A DNA stretch of 64,000 nucleotides from Roseiarcus sp963765375 (lineage in GTDB: Bacteria; Pseudomonadota; Alphaproteobacteria; Rhizobiales; Beijerinckiaceae). Below are positions 18,328 to 26,236 of this stretch, in pieces (within the stretch, counting starts at the first letter, position 1; every line of letters starts with the position of its first letter). Below the pieces are notes generated by a model, which was given only the letters and a program-made list of their open reading frames with translations, made no database searches and was not told the origin of the DNA. The position numbers were made by a program, and so were the translations under genes. The stretch lies in NCBI GenBank assembly GCA_963765375.1, contig CAVXVZ010000013.1, positions 1 through 64,000 on the forward strand, read 5' to 3'.

Positions 18328-19766
18328 CCGCGCCCGCCGCCGCGCTCGTTTCCGGCGCAATCGCCGCGCCCACGCTGCGCGCGGCGCCGCAGACCGTAAC
18401 CGACCGCTTCGCATTTGGAGCCATGCTCAATTCGCTTCCAGGGGTGGCGGCGAAAGCAGGCTCTTCCGTCGCGGAGGAGGGGTCGCAGACTTCGAACGAG
18501 ACGAAGCAAGAACAGTCGCCGTCAGGACAGTCGGACGGCCATCCGATGTTGGGCGACGGCGCGTTTCTGTCGTCCTTGCCTTTTGCCTTGCAGTCTGGCT
18601 TGGCGGCGAGCCAAGGTCCGGTAGCGGACATCGACGCCGCGCCGCTCCTGCCGGCGCCCACGCGAGGGACGAGGCTCGAGACCAGCGGCGCGTCCAACGC
18701 CGCGATAGTGAACCAGGCGAAGCCCGCCGCGGCCAGATTGACTGGCGAACGCGCCTTTCATTTTGCTCCCTCGACCTCGGGCGTCGTCAGTGCTGGCCCT
18801 TCGCCGACCGCCGGCGCGCCAGTGATCGATGCGCCTTCGTTCTCGCCAGCGCCGGCTGCCGTCGAGAGCGAGACCGGGGCGCTCGGACCGTCGACTCTCG
18901 CGCCGCTTTCGATGCAAGGCCGAGGGCTGACGCATGACGCGGCGCTCTCCCCGCCCTCCGCCGTTGTCGCCAGACCCTCGCCCACCCACGCGATGTCCGT
19001 CGAAGGCGCCGCTCCAGCGACGGGTAAGACACCGGCGCCGGTCGCCGCCCGCGGAGCGGGCGGCTCGGCAAATCCGCCCGTGAGCCCGATAGGAGCGGCG
19101 TTGCAGGATCCGGCCCGCGGCGGGCGGAAGGCCGAAGCCGCTGCGTCGCCGTCCCTCGCAAGGGCTGCGAGTCCGGCCGCCCCTTCCGCCAAAGCCGAGC
19201 CGGTCGACAAGGCCGACGCTGGTCCGCCTGATCAGGCCGCCCTTGGCGGGCAGCCGGCGCCGCAAGGGAGCGTGTTTGGAGCGCCGCTGTTGGCGTCCGT
19301 CGCCGGGCCGTCGTACGGACCTTACGAGGCGCCTGCGGCCGCCGACGTTGTCCCCGCCGCAAGCGCGCCTGCCCTCGCGGCCCAGGCGCCCGTGACGGCG
19401 CCGGTCAAGGAGATCGACGTCGACCTCTCGCCCGGCGGCCTCGAGGACGTCTCGATGACGATGCGGCTTTCGGGCGACAGGCTTTCGGTCATCATCCGCG
19501 CCGCGAGCTCTCAGACCAAGGGATCGATCGAGGGAGCGCGCGATGCGATCGCCGGCCGCCTGGCGGCGATCGGCCAGCCGCTCAATTCGCTCGTTATCAG
19601 GCAGACGGGCGTGAACGCCGATGCGAATGCGAACGGAAATGGAGCCTCCGCCGACGACAGCTCGACGGGCGGGGGACGCCAATCGGGAGAAGGCGCGGGC
19701 GATCATGGGAGCTCGGGGGATGCGGATTCGTCTCGCCGCGGCGCTGGTCGCGATCGCAGCTTCTAG
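18324..19766 (+). CDS. fliK: Flagellar hook-length control protein FliK (MotD-like)
   Basis: 480 residues. The first ~360 are low-complexity Ala/Pro/Ser-rich, as in FliK molecular rulers. The C-terminal domain (about 365-440), DLSPGGLEDVSMTMRLSGDR to IGQPLNSLVIRQTG, matches the Flg_hook fold that switches export specificity. The tail is Gly/Ser/Asp-rich. The start overlaps the motC stop. In rhizobia this third gene after motB-motC was first named motD and later recognised as FliK. Confidence 0.85.
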   Translation: MTAPAAALVSGAIAAPTLRAAPQTVTDRFAFGAMLNSLPGVAAKAGSSVAEEGSQTSNETKQEQSPSGQSDGHPMLGDGAFLSSLPFALQSGLAASQGPVADIDAAPLLPAPTRGTRLETSGASNAAIVNQAKPAAARLTGERAFHFAPSTSGVVSAGPSPTAGAPVIDAPSFSPAPAAVESETGALGPSTLAPLSMQGRGLTHDAALSPPSAVVARPSPTHAMSVEGAAPATGKTPAPVAARGAGGSANPPVSPIGAALQDPARGGRKAEAAASPSLARAASPAAPSAKAEPVDKADAGPPDQAALGGQPAPQGSVFGAPLLASVAGPSYGPYEAPAAADVVPAASAPALAAQAPVTAPVKEIDVDLSPGGLEDVSMTMRLSGDRLSVIIRAASSQTKGSIEGARDAIAGRLAAIGQPLNSLVIRQTGVNADANANGNGASADDSSTGGGRQSGEGAGDHGSSGDADSSRRGAGRDRSF

Positions 19767-20277
19767 CGCCGCGCCCTCGCGCGCGGAGGGGCCGCTCATG
19801 TGCGAGCGGGAGATGACGCGCGCGGCGGCGCTGAATGACGTCCCCCTCAATGTCCTCTATTCGGTCGGGCTGACCGAAACCGGACGGAAGGGGGAGCTCA
19901 GCCCCTTTGACATGAACATCGACGGCAAGGACGTTCATTCGACGAGCGCGGCCGAGGCGATGGCGCGCTTCGATCAGGCGAAGGCGCGGGGCGCGAAGCT
20001 CATCGACATCGGCTGCATGCAGATCAACCATCACTGGCACGCGGCCGATTTTGCTTCGCTCAGAGAGATGTTCGATCCGGTACGCAATGTCGAATATGCC
20101 GCGAGGTTCCTGAAGACGCTCCGCGCCGAGGAGGGCAGCTGGACGCTGGCGGTCGCCCGGTACAACGCCGGGCCAAACAATCCGGCGGCGGAGCGGACTT
20201 ACGTCTGCGCCGTCATCCACAAGATCGCGAGCGGGTTCGGCCGATGGACGGCGAACGCGAGCGCGCTCTGCCGGTAG
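19720..20277 (+). CDS. Lytic transglycosylase (SLT domain)
   Basis: 185 residues with a signal peptide (MRIRLAAALVAIAASSAAPSRA). The SLT-type lysozyme-like fold is shown by VLYSVGLTETGRKG with the catalytic Glu, DIGCMQINHHWH, and the closing AVARYNAGPNN. It would cut peptidoglycan in the periplasm, probably to let the flagellar rod through. It overlaps the 3' end of fliK by 47 bases. ATG 19705 is an alternative start; 19720 is preferred because it gives a cleaner signal peptide and has GGGA upstream. Confidence 0.85.
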   Translation: MRIRLAAALVAIAASSAAPSRAEGPLMCEREMTRAAALNDVPLNVLYSVGLTETGRKGELSPFDMNIDGKDVHSTSAAEAMARFDQAKARGAKLIDIGCMQINHHWHAADFASLREMFDPVRNVEYAARFLKTLRAEEGSWTLAVARYNAGPNNPAAERTYVCAVIHKIASGFGRWTANASALCR

Positions 20278-20301
20278 CCGGTAGCCCTCGCCGCGGGTCG
20301 T

Positions 20302-21417
20302 TCAGGCCTCGACCTTGTCCTTGTAGGATCGCCAGCGCAGCGCTTCCTGGCCGGATTCGGCCTCCGTCGTGGCCGTCGCGACGATCCGCTCGTGATCGGG
20401 CGACTTGTGGCAGACGGGATCTGCGTTGCGGGCGTCCCCGGTCAGCGCCAGCGCCTGACAACGGCAGCCGCCCCAGTCGATCTCGCGGCGGTCGCACGAA
20501 CGGCAGGGCTCGCGCATCCACTCCGTGCCGCGGAACGCCTTGAACGCGGGGTTCGAGCGCCAGATGTCGCCGAGCGAATGATCGCGCACGTTCCAGAACT
20601 CGAGGCCCGGAATCGACTCCGCCGCATGGCAGGGGAGCGCCTTGCCGGTCGGCGAGACATTGATCGCGATCCTCCCCCAGCCCCCCGCGCAGGGCTTGGG
20701 ATAGCGGGCGTAATAGTCCGGGATCACCATGTCGATGACGAGCTGGCCCTTGAGACGCGTCCGCGCCTCTTCCACCAGCGCGATCGATCGTTCGACCTCC
20801 TGCCTTGGCGGCATCAGCGCGGCGCGATTGGCGAGCGCCCAGCCGTAATATTGGGTGTGGGCGATTTCGAGCCGGCGCGCGCCGAGTCCGACCGCAAGCT
20901 CGATGAACGCGCCGACCTGATGGAGATTGGCGCGATGAATGACCGCGTTGATCGTGAGCGGCATGCCGGCCCTGGTCACATAGCCTGCAAACGCGCGCTT
21001 GCGCTCCCACGAGCCGGCATAATGGCCGAGGCGGTCGTTGGTCTCCTTGTCGGCGCCCTGGAAGGAAAGCTGCGCATGGTCGAGGCCGGCCTCGACGAGC
21101 TGGCCCGTCAGCTTCTCGCTGACTCCGATGCCGGAGGTGATGAGGTTGGTGTAGAGCCCGCTCCGCGATGCGTGGCGGGTGATTTCGACAATATCGCGCC
21201 GCGCCGTCGGCTCGCCGCCCGAGAGATGCACATGCAGCGCTCCGAGCGCGGCGGCCTCGCTGAACACGCGCTTCCAGGTCTCCGTGTCGATCTCGGCGCC
21301 CGGGCGCTCGAGCGCCAGCGGATTGGAGCAATAAGGACAGCCGAGCGGACAGCGGTGAGTGAGCTCGACCAGCAGTCCGATCGGGGCCATGGGCGGGGGC
21401 GCGGCATGAGCGGTCAT
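20302..21417 (-). CDS. pqqE: PQQ biosynthesis radical SAM protein PqqE
   Basis: Makes the Glu-Tyr carbon-carbon cross-link in the PqqA peptide, the first step of PQQ synthesis. The radical-SAM cluster ligands are Cys23, Cys27 and Cys30 (RCPLGCPYC), followed by HLSGGEPTARRD. The C-terminal SPASM-type auxiliary cluster region shows PCRSCDRREIDWGGCRCQ and a further Cys near residue 343. It has 371 residues, normal length. Last gene of the exbB-to-pqqE unit, 16 bases after pqqD, and convergent with the transglycosylase gene. Confidence 0.97.
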   Translation of the reverse strand: MTAHAAPPPMAPIGLLVELTHRCPLGCPYCSNPLALERPGAEIDTETWKRVFSEAAALGALHVHLSGGEPTARRDIVEITRHASRSGLYTNLITSGIGVSEKLTGQLVEAGLDHAQLSFQGADKETNDRLGHYAGSWERKRAFAGYVTRAGMPLTINAVIHRANLHQVGAFIELAVGLGARRLEIAHTQYYGWALANRAALMPPRQEVERSIALVEEARTRLKGQLVIDMVIPDYYARYPKPCAGGWGRIAINVSPTGKALPCHAAESIPGLEFWNVRDHSLGDIWRSNPAFKAFRGTEWMREPCRSCDRREIDWGGCRCQALALTGDARNADPVCHKSPDHERIVATATTEAESGQEALRWRSYKDKVEA

Positions 21418-21433
21418 GTTTTGGCGACTCTCG

Positions 21434-21721
21434 TCATGTTTCGAGAACTCTCTTGGCCTTCAGGTCGGCGAGCATGGCGACGACGTCCTTTTCGATCACC
21501 GCCGCAGGCGCAGTATAGCGCTCCGCAAGCTCGGCGACGATTGTGGCAAGATCGCGCTCGCCGTTGCAGAGCTCGAGCACCGTCGCCGCGGTTGCGTCAA
21601 TCTCGAAGATCCGCTCCGGCGCGAGCAGGGTCCAGCGTCCGCGCACCTCGTCGCGCTTGAGCTTGACGCCCTTGGGCAGGCGAGGCCGCGCTTGAGGTTC
21701 TATCTCCATCGTCTCGCCCAT
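21434..21721 (-). CDS. pqqD: PQQ peptide chaperone PqqD
   Basis: 95 residues with the RiPP-recognition-element fold: PRLPKGVKLKRDEVRGRWTL, then LLAPERIFEIDATAATVLEL and the helical LATIVAELAERY. PqqD binds PqqA and presents it to PqqE. Separate from pqqC (in some methylotrophs the two are fused). Six bases separate it from the pqqC stop. Confidence 0.96.
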   Translation of the reverse strand: MGETMEIEPQARPRLPKGVKLKRDEVRGRWTLLAPERIFEIDATAATVLELCNGERDLATIVAELAERYTAPAAVIEKDVVAMLADLKAKRVLET

Positions 21722-21727
21722 CCCGCT

Positions 21728-22468
21728 TCAATCCGGCCGGAAGGCCCCAGGGGGGATCGCGCCGTCAACATAGGCGTGATGCAGCGCGTCGAGCTGCGCC
21801 CAGAGCACGTCGGTCTTGAACTTCAAGGCGGCGAGCGCGCCCTGCTGATCTTCGATCGTGCGCGCGTTGCGCTTGACATAGTCGAGCGCAAACTGAGCGT
21901 CCTTCGGCGCCTGGTCGAGCCGGCGGCGGAAATAGGCGACCACTTTCTCGTCGATGAAATCGTAATTGGCGAGCATCCCAGCGATGCGGCGCTTATGGAT
22001 CGATGGGGCGAAGAGCTCGGTCAGGCTGGACGCAACCGCTTCCACAAGCGGCTTCTCGCGCACGAAACGCACATAAGCTTCGACCGCGAACTTGGTCGCC
22101 GGCAGCGCGCCCTCCTGCGAGATCACATAGTCGCGGTCGAGTCCCAATCCATCGGTGAGGATGAGCCAGCGATCGATGCCGCCCTGCTCGTCGCCGGCGC
22201 CGTCGTGGTCGGTGACGCGATGGAGCCACTCCCGGCGCAATTCGCGATCCTCGCAACGCCCGATGAGGGAAGCGTCCTTGCGCGGGATCGCCGCCTGGTA
22301 GACGTAGCGGTTGAGCGCCCACGCCTGCACATGGCCCTTGCTGAGCTTGCCGTCGTGCAGGAGGCCATGAAACGGATGCAGGTCGTGATAGCGCTCGGGG
22401 CCGATGGCGCGGAGCGCCGCCTCGAGCGCGTCCGGACTCATTGGCTCGGGCGCCGTGTGCTGGTTCAT
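21728..22468 (-). CDS. pqqC: Pyrroloquinoline-quinone synthase PqqC
   Basis: Cofactor-free oxidase that performs the final ring closure and eight-electron oxidation to PQQ. 246 residues; the family blocks YHDLHPFHGLLHDGKL, WALNRYVYQAAIPRKDA, RREWLHRVTDHDG and YVRFVREKPL are all present. ATG 22468 is preceded by GGAGGTTG and overlaps the pqqB stop (ATGA), which settles the start. Confidence 0.97.
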   Translation of the reverse strand: MNQHTAPEPMSPDALEAALRAIGPERYHDLHPFHGLLHDGKLSKGHVQAWALNRYVYQAAIPRKDASLIGRCEDRELRREWLHRVTDHDGAGDEQGGIDRWLILTDGLGLDRDYVISQEGALPATKFAVEAYVRFVREKPLVEAVASSLTELFAPSIHKRRIAGMLANYDFIDEKVVAYFRRRLDQAPKDAQFALDYVKRNARTIEDQQGALAALKFKTDVLWAQLDALHHAYVDGAIPPGAFRPD

Positions 22469-23394
22469 GGGGCAACCTCCATGCCGTCGAACGCGACCTC
22501 CCACCCGGCCGCTTTCACCTTTGCTTCTTCGGCCGATCCTTCGATCAGGATCGGGTTCGAATTGTTGATATGGATGAGGATGCGCCGCACATCGGCATGA
22601 CGCGTAAACGACTCCAACGTTCCTCCCGGTCCGGCGAGCGGTATATGGCCCATGCGCCGGCCGCTCTTGTCGCCGAGCCCACTGGCGATCATTTCATCAT
22701 CGGTGAAGAGCGTGCCGTCAAAAAACAGCACATCGGTCTTGCCGATGCGGGCGTCGAGGTCCTCCGTAACACGCGCGCAGCCGGGCGCATAGACGAGCCC
22801 CGCGTCCCCCGCTTCCGCCGCGACGCACACCGTGCCTTCGCCGATGTCGTCGAGGCTGACTTTCCCGTCCTCGAGCCACAGCGGAACCTTGCCGGGGACC
22901 GCGAACAATTCGATCTTAAGACCCGGCAGGGGTTCGAAGGTCTCGCCGAGGCGGACCGCGCGGCGCGGGGCGACGGCGCGGTCGACGACATCGAACATCC
23001 GATTGGCCCCGATCGCGTCGAGCGTCGCCTGCGTGCCGAAAATCGCGAGCGGCTGGCGCTCGCGCAGCGCCAGGAGGCCGGCCGAAGAATCGACCTCGGC
23101 GCTGGTCAGGACGACGGCGGCGATCGGCGAATGGCGCCCCTCGTCCTTCGGCTGGAGCGCCGGCGTTGACAGGATCTGCTGGCGCAGGTCGATCGAGGCG
23201 TTGAGCAATAGCCAGTTCGCTCCATCGACGCTGAGCGCGAGGCTCGCCTGGGTGCGCGGCTTGACGCGAGGATCGCCGCTCCAGGCGAGCTCGCAGACGC
23301 GGCAGCCGCAGTTCCACTGCGGCACGCCGCCGCCGGCAGCCGAACCCAGCACCAACGCTCTCAGCCGGGGGCCGGATGTGCTAGGGAGGGACAT
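22465..23394 (-). CDS. pqqB: PQQ biosynthesis protein PqqB
   Basis: A metallo-beta-lactamase-fold protein, reported in other bacteria to hydroxylate the tyrosine of the PqqA-derived dipeptide. 309 residues. VLGSAAGGGVPQWNCGCRVC is the family N-terminal signature with zinc-binding Cys residues. VVLTSAEVDSSAGLL takes the place of the HxHxDH motif. VLFFDGTLFTDDEM and GRRMGHIPLAG follow. ATG 23394 lies 14 bases inside the end of tonB, so PQQ synthesis is translationally linked to the TonB genes. No pqqA is seen upstream. Confidence 0.96.
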   Translation of the reverse strand: MSLPSTSGPRLRALVLGSAAGGGVPQWNCGCRVCELAWSGDPRVKPRTQASLALSVDGANWLLLNASIDLRQQILSTPALQPKDEGRHSPIAAVVLTSAEVDSSAGLLALRERQPLAIFGTQATLDAIGANRMFDVVDRAVAPRRAVRLGETFEPLPGLKIELFAVPGKVPLWLEDGKVSLDDIGEGTVCVAAEAGDAGLVYAPGCARVTEDLDARIGKTDVLFFDGTLFTDDEMIASGLGDKSGRRMGHIPLAGPGGTLESFTRHADVRRILIHINNSNPILIEGSAEEAKVKAAGWEVAFDGMEVAP

Positions 23395-24355
23395 AGTTGA
23401 AGCTCGTCGCGATATGGGCCGAGCCGCCGGGCGGCGGGGGGAAATGAGCCGATTGAACCAGCGCGCGCGCCGCCGCGTCGAGATCGGCGTCGCCCGAGGA
23501 GCGAGTGATCTCAAACGTGCTCAGCGCGCCCGACGGGCCAATGGTGAAGGCGACGCCCACGACGCCTTTCGCGCCGCGGGCGCGGGCCGCTGGCGGGTAG
23601 AACATCCGGCTGCGGATTGCGGCGCTCACCTCGCCGATATAGGCCGAAAGCGACGCCGCGCCAGCCGCGGCGCTCGAAGGCGCGCTCGCCGAAGAAGCGC
23701 CGCGCGACGCCTGAGCGGGAGCAGAACGAGACTGCGCCTGATCAGATCTGGGTGCGGGAGCCGGCTTCGGCGCTGGTCTCACTAGGGGTTTCGCCGCTTC
23801 GACGCGCACGGGCGGGCTAGGCTTTGGCGGCGGCGCCCCGACCGTCTTCGGAGGCGCAGGCGGCGGAGGAGGGGCAAGCTCGACCGGAGCGGGAGGCGGC
23901 GGTGGTTCCGGCTGCGGCAAGGGAGGTTGCTCCTCTGGCGGCGCAGGCGGCTGCTCCGAGACCGTAGGTCGAGGTTCCGGCGACGGAAAGGGCGGCTGCT
24001 CGGCGACTGGCGGAGGCGGGGCAACCGCGATGGGCGGGGGCGCCTCGACTGGCGGAGTAGGAGGCTCAACAGGAGCTGGCGCGGCGTCCTGAGGAGGAGG
24101 CGGCTCAGCCGCGGATTGTTCGGGCGGCTTCGGCTCTTCGGCCGGCGGCGCCGAGGTTTCGGCGGGCGGAGCTTCCGGCTGAATGTCGACGATCACTTCT
24201 CCCGAAGGCTGCTCGGGCGGCTTCGGCGTGAGAGCAAGGAGCGAGAGCGCAGCGACGTGAAGCGCGACAACGATCGCCACCACCGCCGGGCGAAGCCAGG
24301 GCGGGCCCAGGGACGGCGGCTCGAACGCGCGTCCCCCGAGTGCGGCGTCGGTCAT
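23381..24355 (-). CDS. tonB: TonB-type energy transducer
   Basis: 324 residues. One N-terminal membrane anchor (AVVAIVVALHVAALSLLAL, about 25-43). A very long Pro/Glu/Ala-rich span (45-210) that could cross the periplasm. The C-terminal TonB domain carries SAYIGEVSAAIRSRMFYP, VGVAFTIGPSGALSTFEI and SSGDADLDAAARALVQSAHF. Its start overlaps the exbD stop (ATGA) and its end overlaps pqqB. It presumably energises the receptor encoded at 26237-28558. Confidence 0.93.
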   Translation of the reverse strand: MTDAALGGRAFEPPSLGPPWLRPAVVAIVVALHVAALSLLALTPKPPEQPSGEVIVDIQPEAPPAETSAPPAEEPKPPEQSAAEPPPPQDAAPAPVEPPTPPVEAPPPIAVAPPPPVAEQPPFPSPEPRPTVSEQPPAPPEEQPPLPQPEPPPPPAPVELAPPPPPAPPKTVGAPPPKPSPPVRVEAAKPLVRPAPKPAPAPRSDQAQSRSAPAQASRGASSASAPSSAAAGAASLSAYIGEVSAAIRSRMFYPPAARARGAKGVVGVAFTIGPSGALSTFEITRSSGDADLDAAARALVQSAHFPPPPGGSAHIATSFNYVPP

Positions 24356-24804
24356 TGCGCAGGCGCGGGGCGGGTCGAGGCTGGGGGGGAGCGGCGGCCG
24401 CTCGAGACGATCGCGATCCGGGAGATTCCGTTCGCCGCGAGCTCGTCCATCACCGACACGACGTCGCCATAGGAAGCGTCGCGGTCGCCCCGCAACTGCA
24501 CGACGCCATTGGAATCGCCGAGCCTCATCTTGACCGTCGCCGCCAGATCATCGGGCGCAACCTGGTCCTTACCGACGGAGACCGCGCCGTCCTTGGCCAC
24601 GACGACCACCACCGGATTCTTGGCTTCGAGCGGCTGGGCCGTGCGGGCGTTCGGCAGGTTGACCTTGACGCCGCTCGCCAGCAACGGCGCCGTAACCATG
24701 AAGATGATAAGCAGCACCAGCATCACGTCGACCAACGGCGTCACGTTGATCTCGGCCAGCGGCTGATAGAGGCCCTCGCCGACCTTGCGCGGCTCCATCG
24801 CCAT
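24352..24804 (-). CDS. exbD: ExbD/TolR-type proton-channel subunit
   Basis: 150 residues. The single membrane segment INVTPLVDVMLVLLIIFMV carries the essential Asp26. The periplasmic domain includes VQLRGDRDASYGDVVSVMDE and GISRIAIVS, typical of ExbD. The start overlaps the exbB stop by one base (TGATG) and its stop overlaps the tonB start. Assigned to ExbD and not TolR because a TonB gene follows directly. Confidence 0.94.
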   Translation of the reverse strand: MAMEPRKVGEGLYQPLAEINVTPLVDVMLVLLIIFMVTAPLLASGVKVNLPNARTAQPLEAKNPVVVVVAKDGAVSVGKDQVAPDDLAATVKMRLGDSNGVVQLRGDRDASYGDVVSVMDELAANGISRIAIVSSGRRSPPASTRPAPAQ

Positions 24805-25475
24805 CAGGGCGCCTCCGCGCGGCGGCGCTGGCCCTCGTCGCGGGCGACTTCCGCCGGCCGCGAAATGAGGGCGAGCGCGCGCTCCTCGACGAACGACGCC
24901 ATGCTCTGGCCGAGCCGCGCAAAGGCGGCGCCGATGCGGTTATAGCCGATCGACGCTGGAATCGCGGCCGCGAGGCCATAAGCGGTCGCCGCCAGCGATT
25001 CAGCGATGCCAGGCGCGACCGTCGCCAGCGACGTGTCCTGCGCCTGAGCGATAGCGGCAAAGCTCGACATAATGCCCCAAACCGTGCCGAACAGGCCGAC
25101 GAACGGCGCAACGGAGGAGATGACCGCCAGATTGGGCAAGCCGCCTTCCGAGCGCGTCAGGAGCTCCCGCGCGGCGCGCGCCATCGCGTCCGAGATGCGC
25201 GCTCTCAGTTCGCCGGCGGTTTCGCCAGGGATGCGGCGGCGAGCCTCTTCGTCACCGGCGATCGCGATCGCCTCGAGAGGTTTCGGAATCGTCCGCCCCG
25301 TGCGCGCGGCGCGGACGGCGCGGCTGAGGCGCACCACCGAAATCACGCCCTCGATGATCAGCACCCAGCACCAGAGCGACGCGAGAAACAGCACCCCCAT
25401 GACGAACTTGCCGACAAGGCCCGCCGAGAGAAAAAGCCCAATCGGAGTCAGATCAATTCCCTGCACGCCGCTCAC
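24804..25475 (-). CDS. exbB: ExbB/TolQ-type proton-channel subunit
   Basis: 223 residues with three membrane segments: about 18-42, then the pair around 118-140 and 155-175. APFVGLFGTVWGIMSSF and LAATAYGLAAAIPASIGYN are the MotA/TolQ/ExbB signature. GTG start at 25475, with GGAAG four bases upstream. Only 39 bases separate it from the lanmodulin-like gene above, so that gene may belong to the same transcript. Confidence 0.94.
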   Translation of the reverse strand: MSGVQGIDLTPIGLFLSAGLVGKFVMGVLFLASLWCWVLIIEGVISVVRLSRAVRAARTGRTIPKPLEAIAIAGDEEARRRIPGETAGELRARISDAMARAARELLTRSEGGLPNLAVISSVAPFVGLFGTVWGIMSSFAAIAQAQDTSLATVAPGIAESLAATAYGLAAAIPASIGYNRIGAAFARLGQSMASFVEERALALISRPAEVARDEGQRRRAEAP

Positions 25476-25514
25476 TTCGCTTCCGACCCTCCCGCGCGCA
25501 TACTTTCCCGGAGT

Positions 25515-25910
25515 TCAGCGCGCGCGCAACAAGCGCAGAAGGACGCGGCCCGCATGGGTGCGCGCTTCCTTCGCGTCCAACGTCCCATCGCCGTCCTTGT
25601 CGGCGCGTTTGAAGGCGAACTCGACGTAATTGAGATATTCGTCCTTGGTGATCGTCTTGTCATTGTCTGGATCGGCGGTCGCCCAATCCTTATCGGGAAT
25701 GCGGCCTCTAAGCTCGGCGCGATCGAGCGTGCCGTCGTGATCGGCGTCGAGCTTGTCAAACACCGAGCTGGCCGCCGCCTTCGCTTCGTTCAGGTCGATC
25801 GTCCCGTCTTTGTCCGTATCGATTCCCTCGAGCGTCGATGCCCCGAACGCGGGCGACAGCGCGAAGGTCAAAGCCGAAGCCAGCAGAGTTCTCCGGTGGA
25901 TTGATTTCAA
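25515..25910 (-). CDS. Lanmodulin-like periplasmic four-EF-hand protein
   Basis: 131 residues with a signal peptide (1-24, RRTLL near the start, which could be a Tat signal). Four EF-hand loops lie at 31-42, 55-66, 80-91 and 104-115. The loop-to-loop spacing of 24, 25 and 24 residues, with only 12-13 residues between loops, is exactly that of Methylorubrum extorquens lanmodulin, and length and flanking sequence (FDKLD, GTLDxxEL, AFKxA) also correspond. Differences: the Pro at loop position 2 occurs only in loop 3 (DPDNDKTITKDE), which has Lys instead of Gly at 6 and Thr instead of Asp at 9. The start is TTG 25910, with GAGGAG six bases upstream; ATG starts further up give implausible leaders. 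It lies between a TonB receptor and exbB. Lanthanide binding is inferred; a calcium role is possible. Confidence 0.82.
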   Translation of the reverse strand: MKSIHRRTLLASALTFALSPAFGASTLEGIDTDKDGTIDLNEAKAAASSVFDKLDADHDGTLDRAELRGRIPDKDWATADPDNDKTITKDEYLNYVEFAFKRADKDGDGTLDAKEARTHAGRVLLRLLRAR

Positions 25911-26236
25911 GACGATCTCCTCATTCGCTCCCGTCGCGCGTCTTCTTGCGCGTCGCAAGGTATATCGCAATCCGGCATGGATCGCGAACGTCTTCCCCGC
26001 CCCGAAGCTCCGTCGGTCAAGAACGCGCCGAGATGGGAAGCGAAGTGATATCGAACAGAGCGCCGGAGTCCGGCCGTTTGGCGGAAAAGGCGAGACGGCG
26101 CAAGCTTCGGCGCCAGACTCGCCTGACGGCGGGAATAGGTCATGCCGAAATCGAGGCTTAGGCATGGCCGAGACATCCACTCGATTTTGGCGGCAGGCCG
26201 GCCTGCCGCCGTTGAGCCGACCGGTTTGTTGACCGC
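25911..26236. promoter_or_regulatory. Spacer between TonB receptor and lanmodulin-like gene, with palindrome
   Basis: 326 bases without a gene on the transcribed strand. A perfect 22-base palindrome at 26189-26210 (GGCGGCAGGCC and its complement, no loop) begins 27 bases beyond the receptor stop. It could be a hairpin limiting read-through from receptor into the lanmodulin-like gene, or a protein site. No U-tract follows on the minus strand. A promoter for the downstream operon is expected here but I cannot name its boxes. Confidence 0.45.

Noticed and set aside
23381..24355. Secreted proline-rich structural protein
   Set aside because: The N-terminal anchor, C-terminal TonB domain and exbB-exbD context show it to be TonB with a long periplasmic span.
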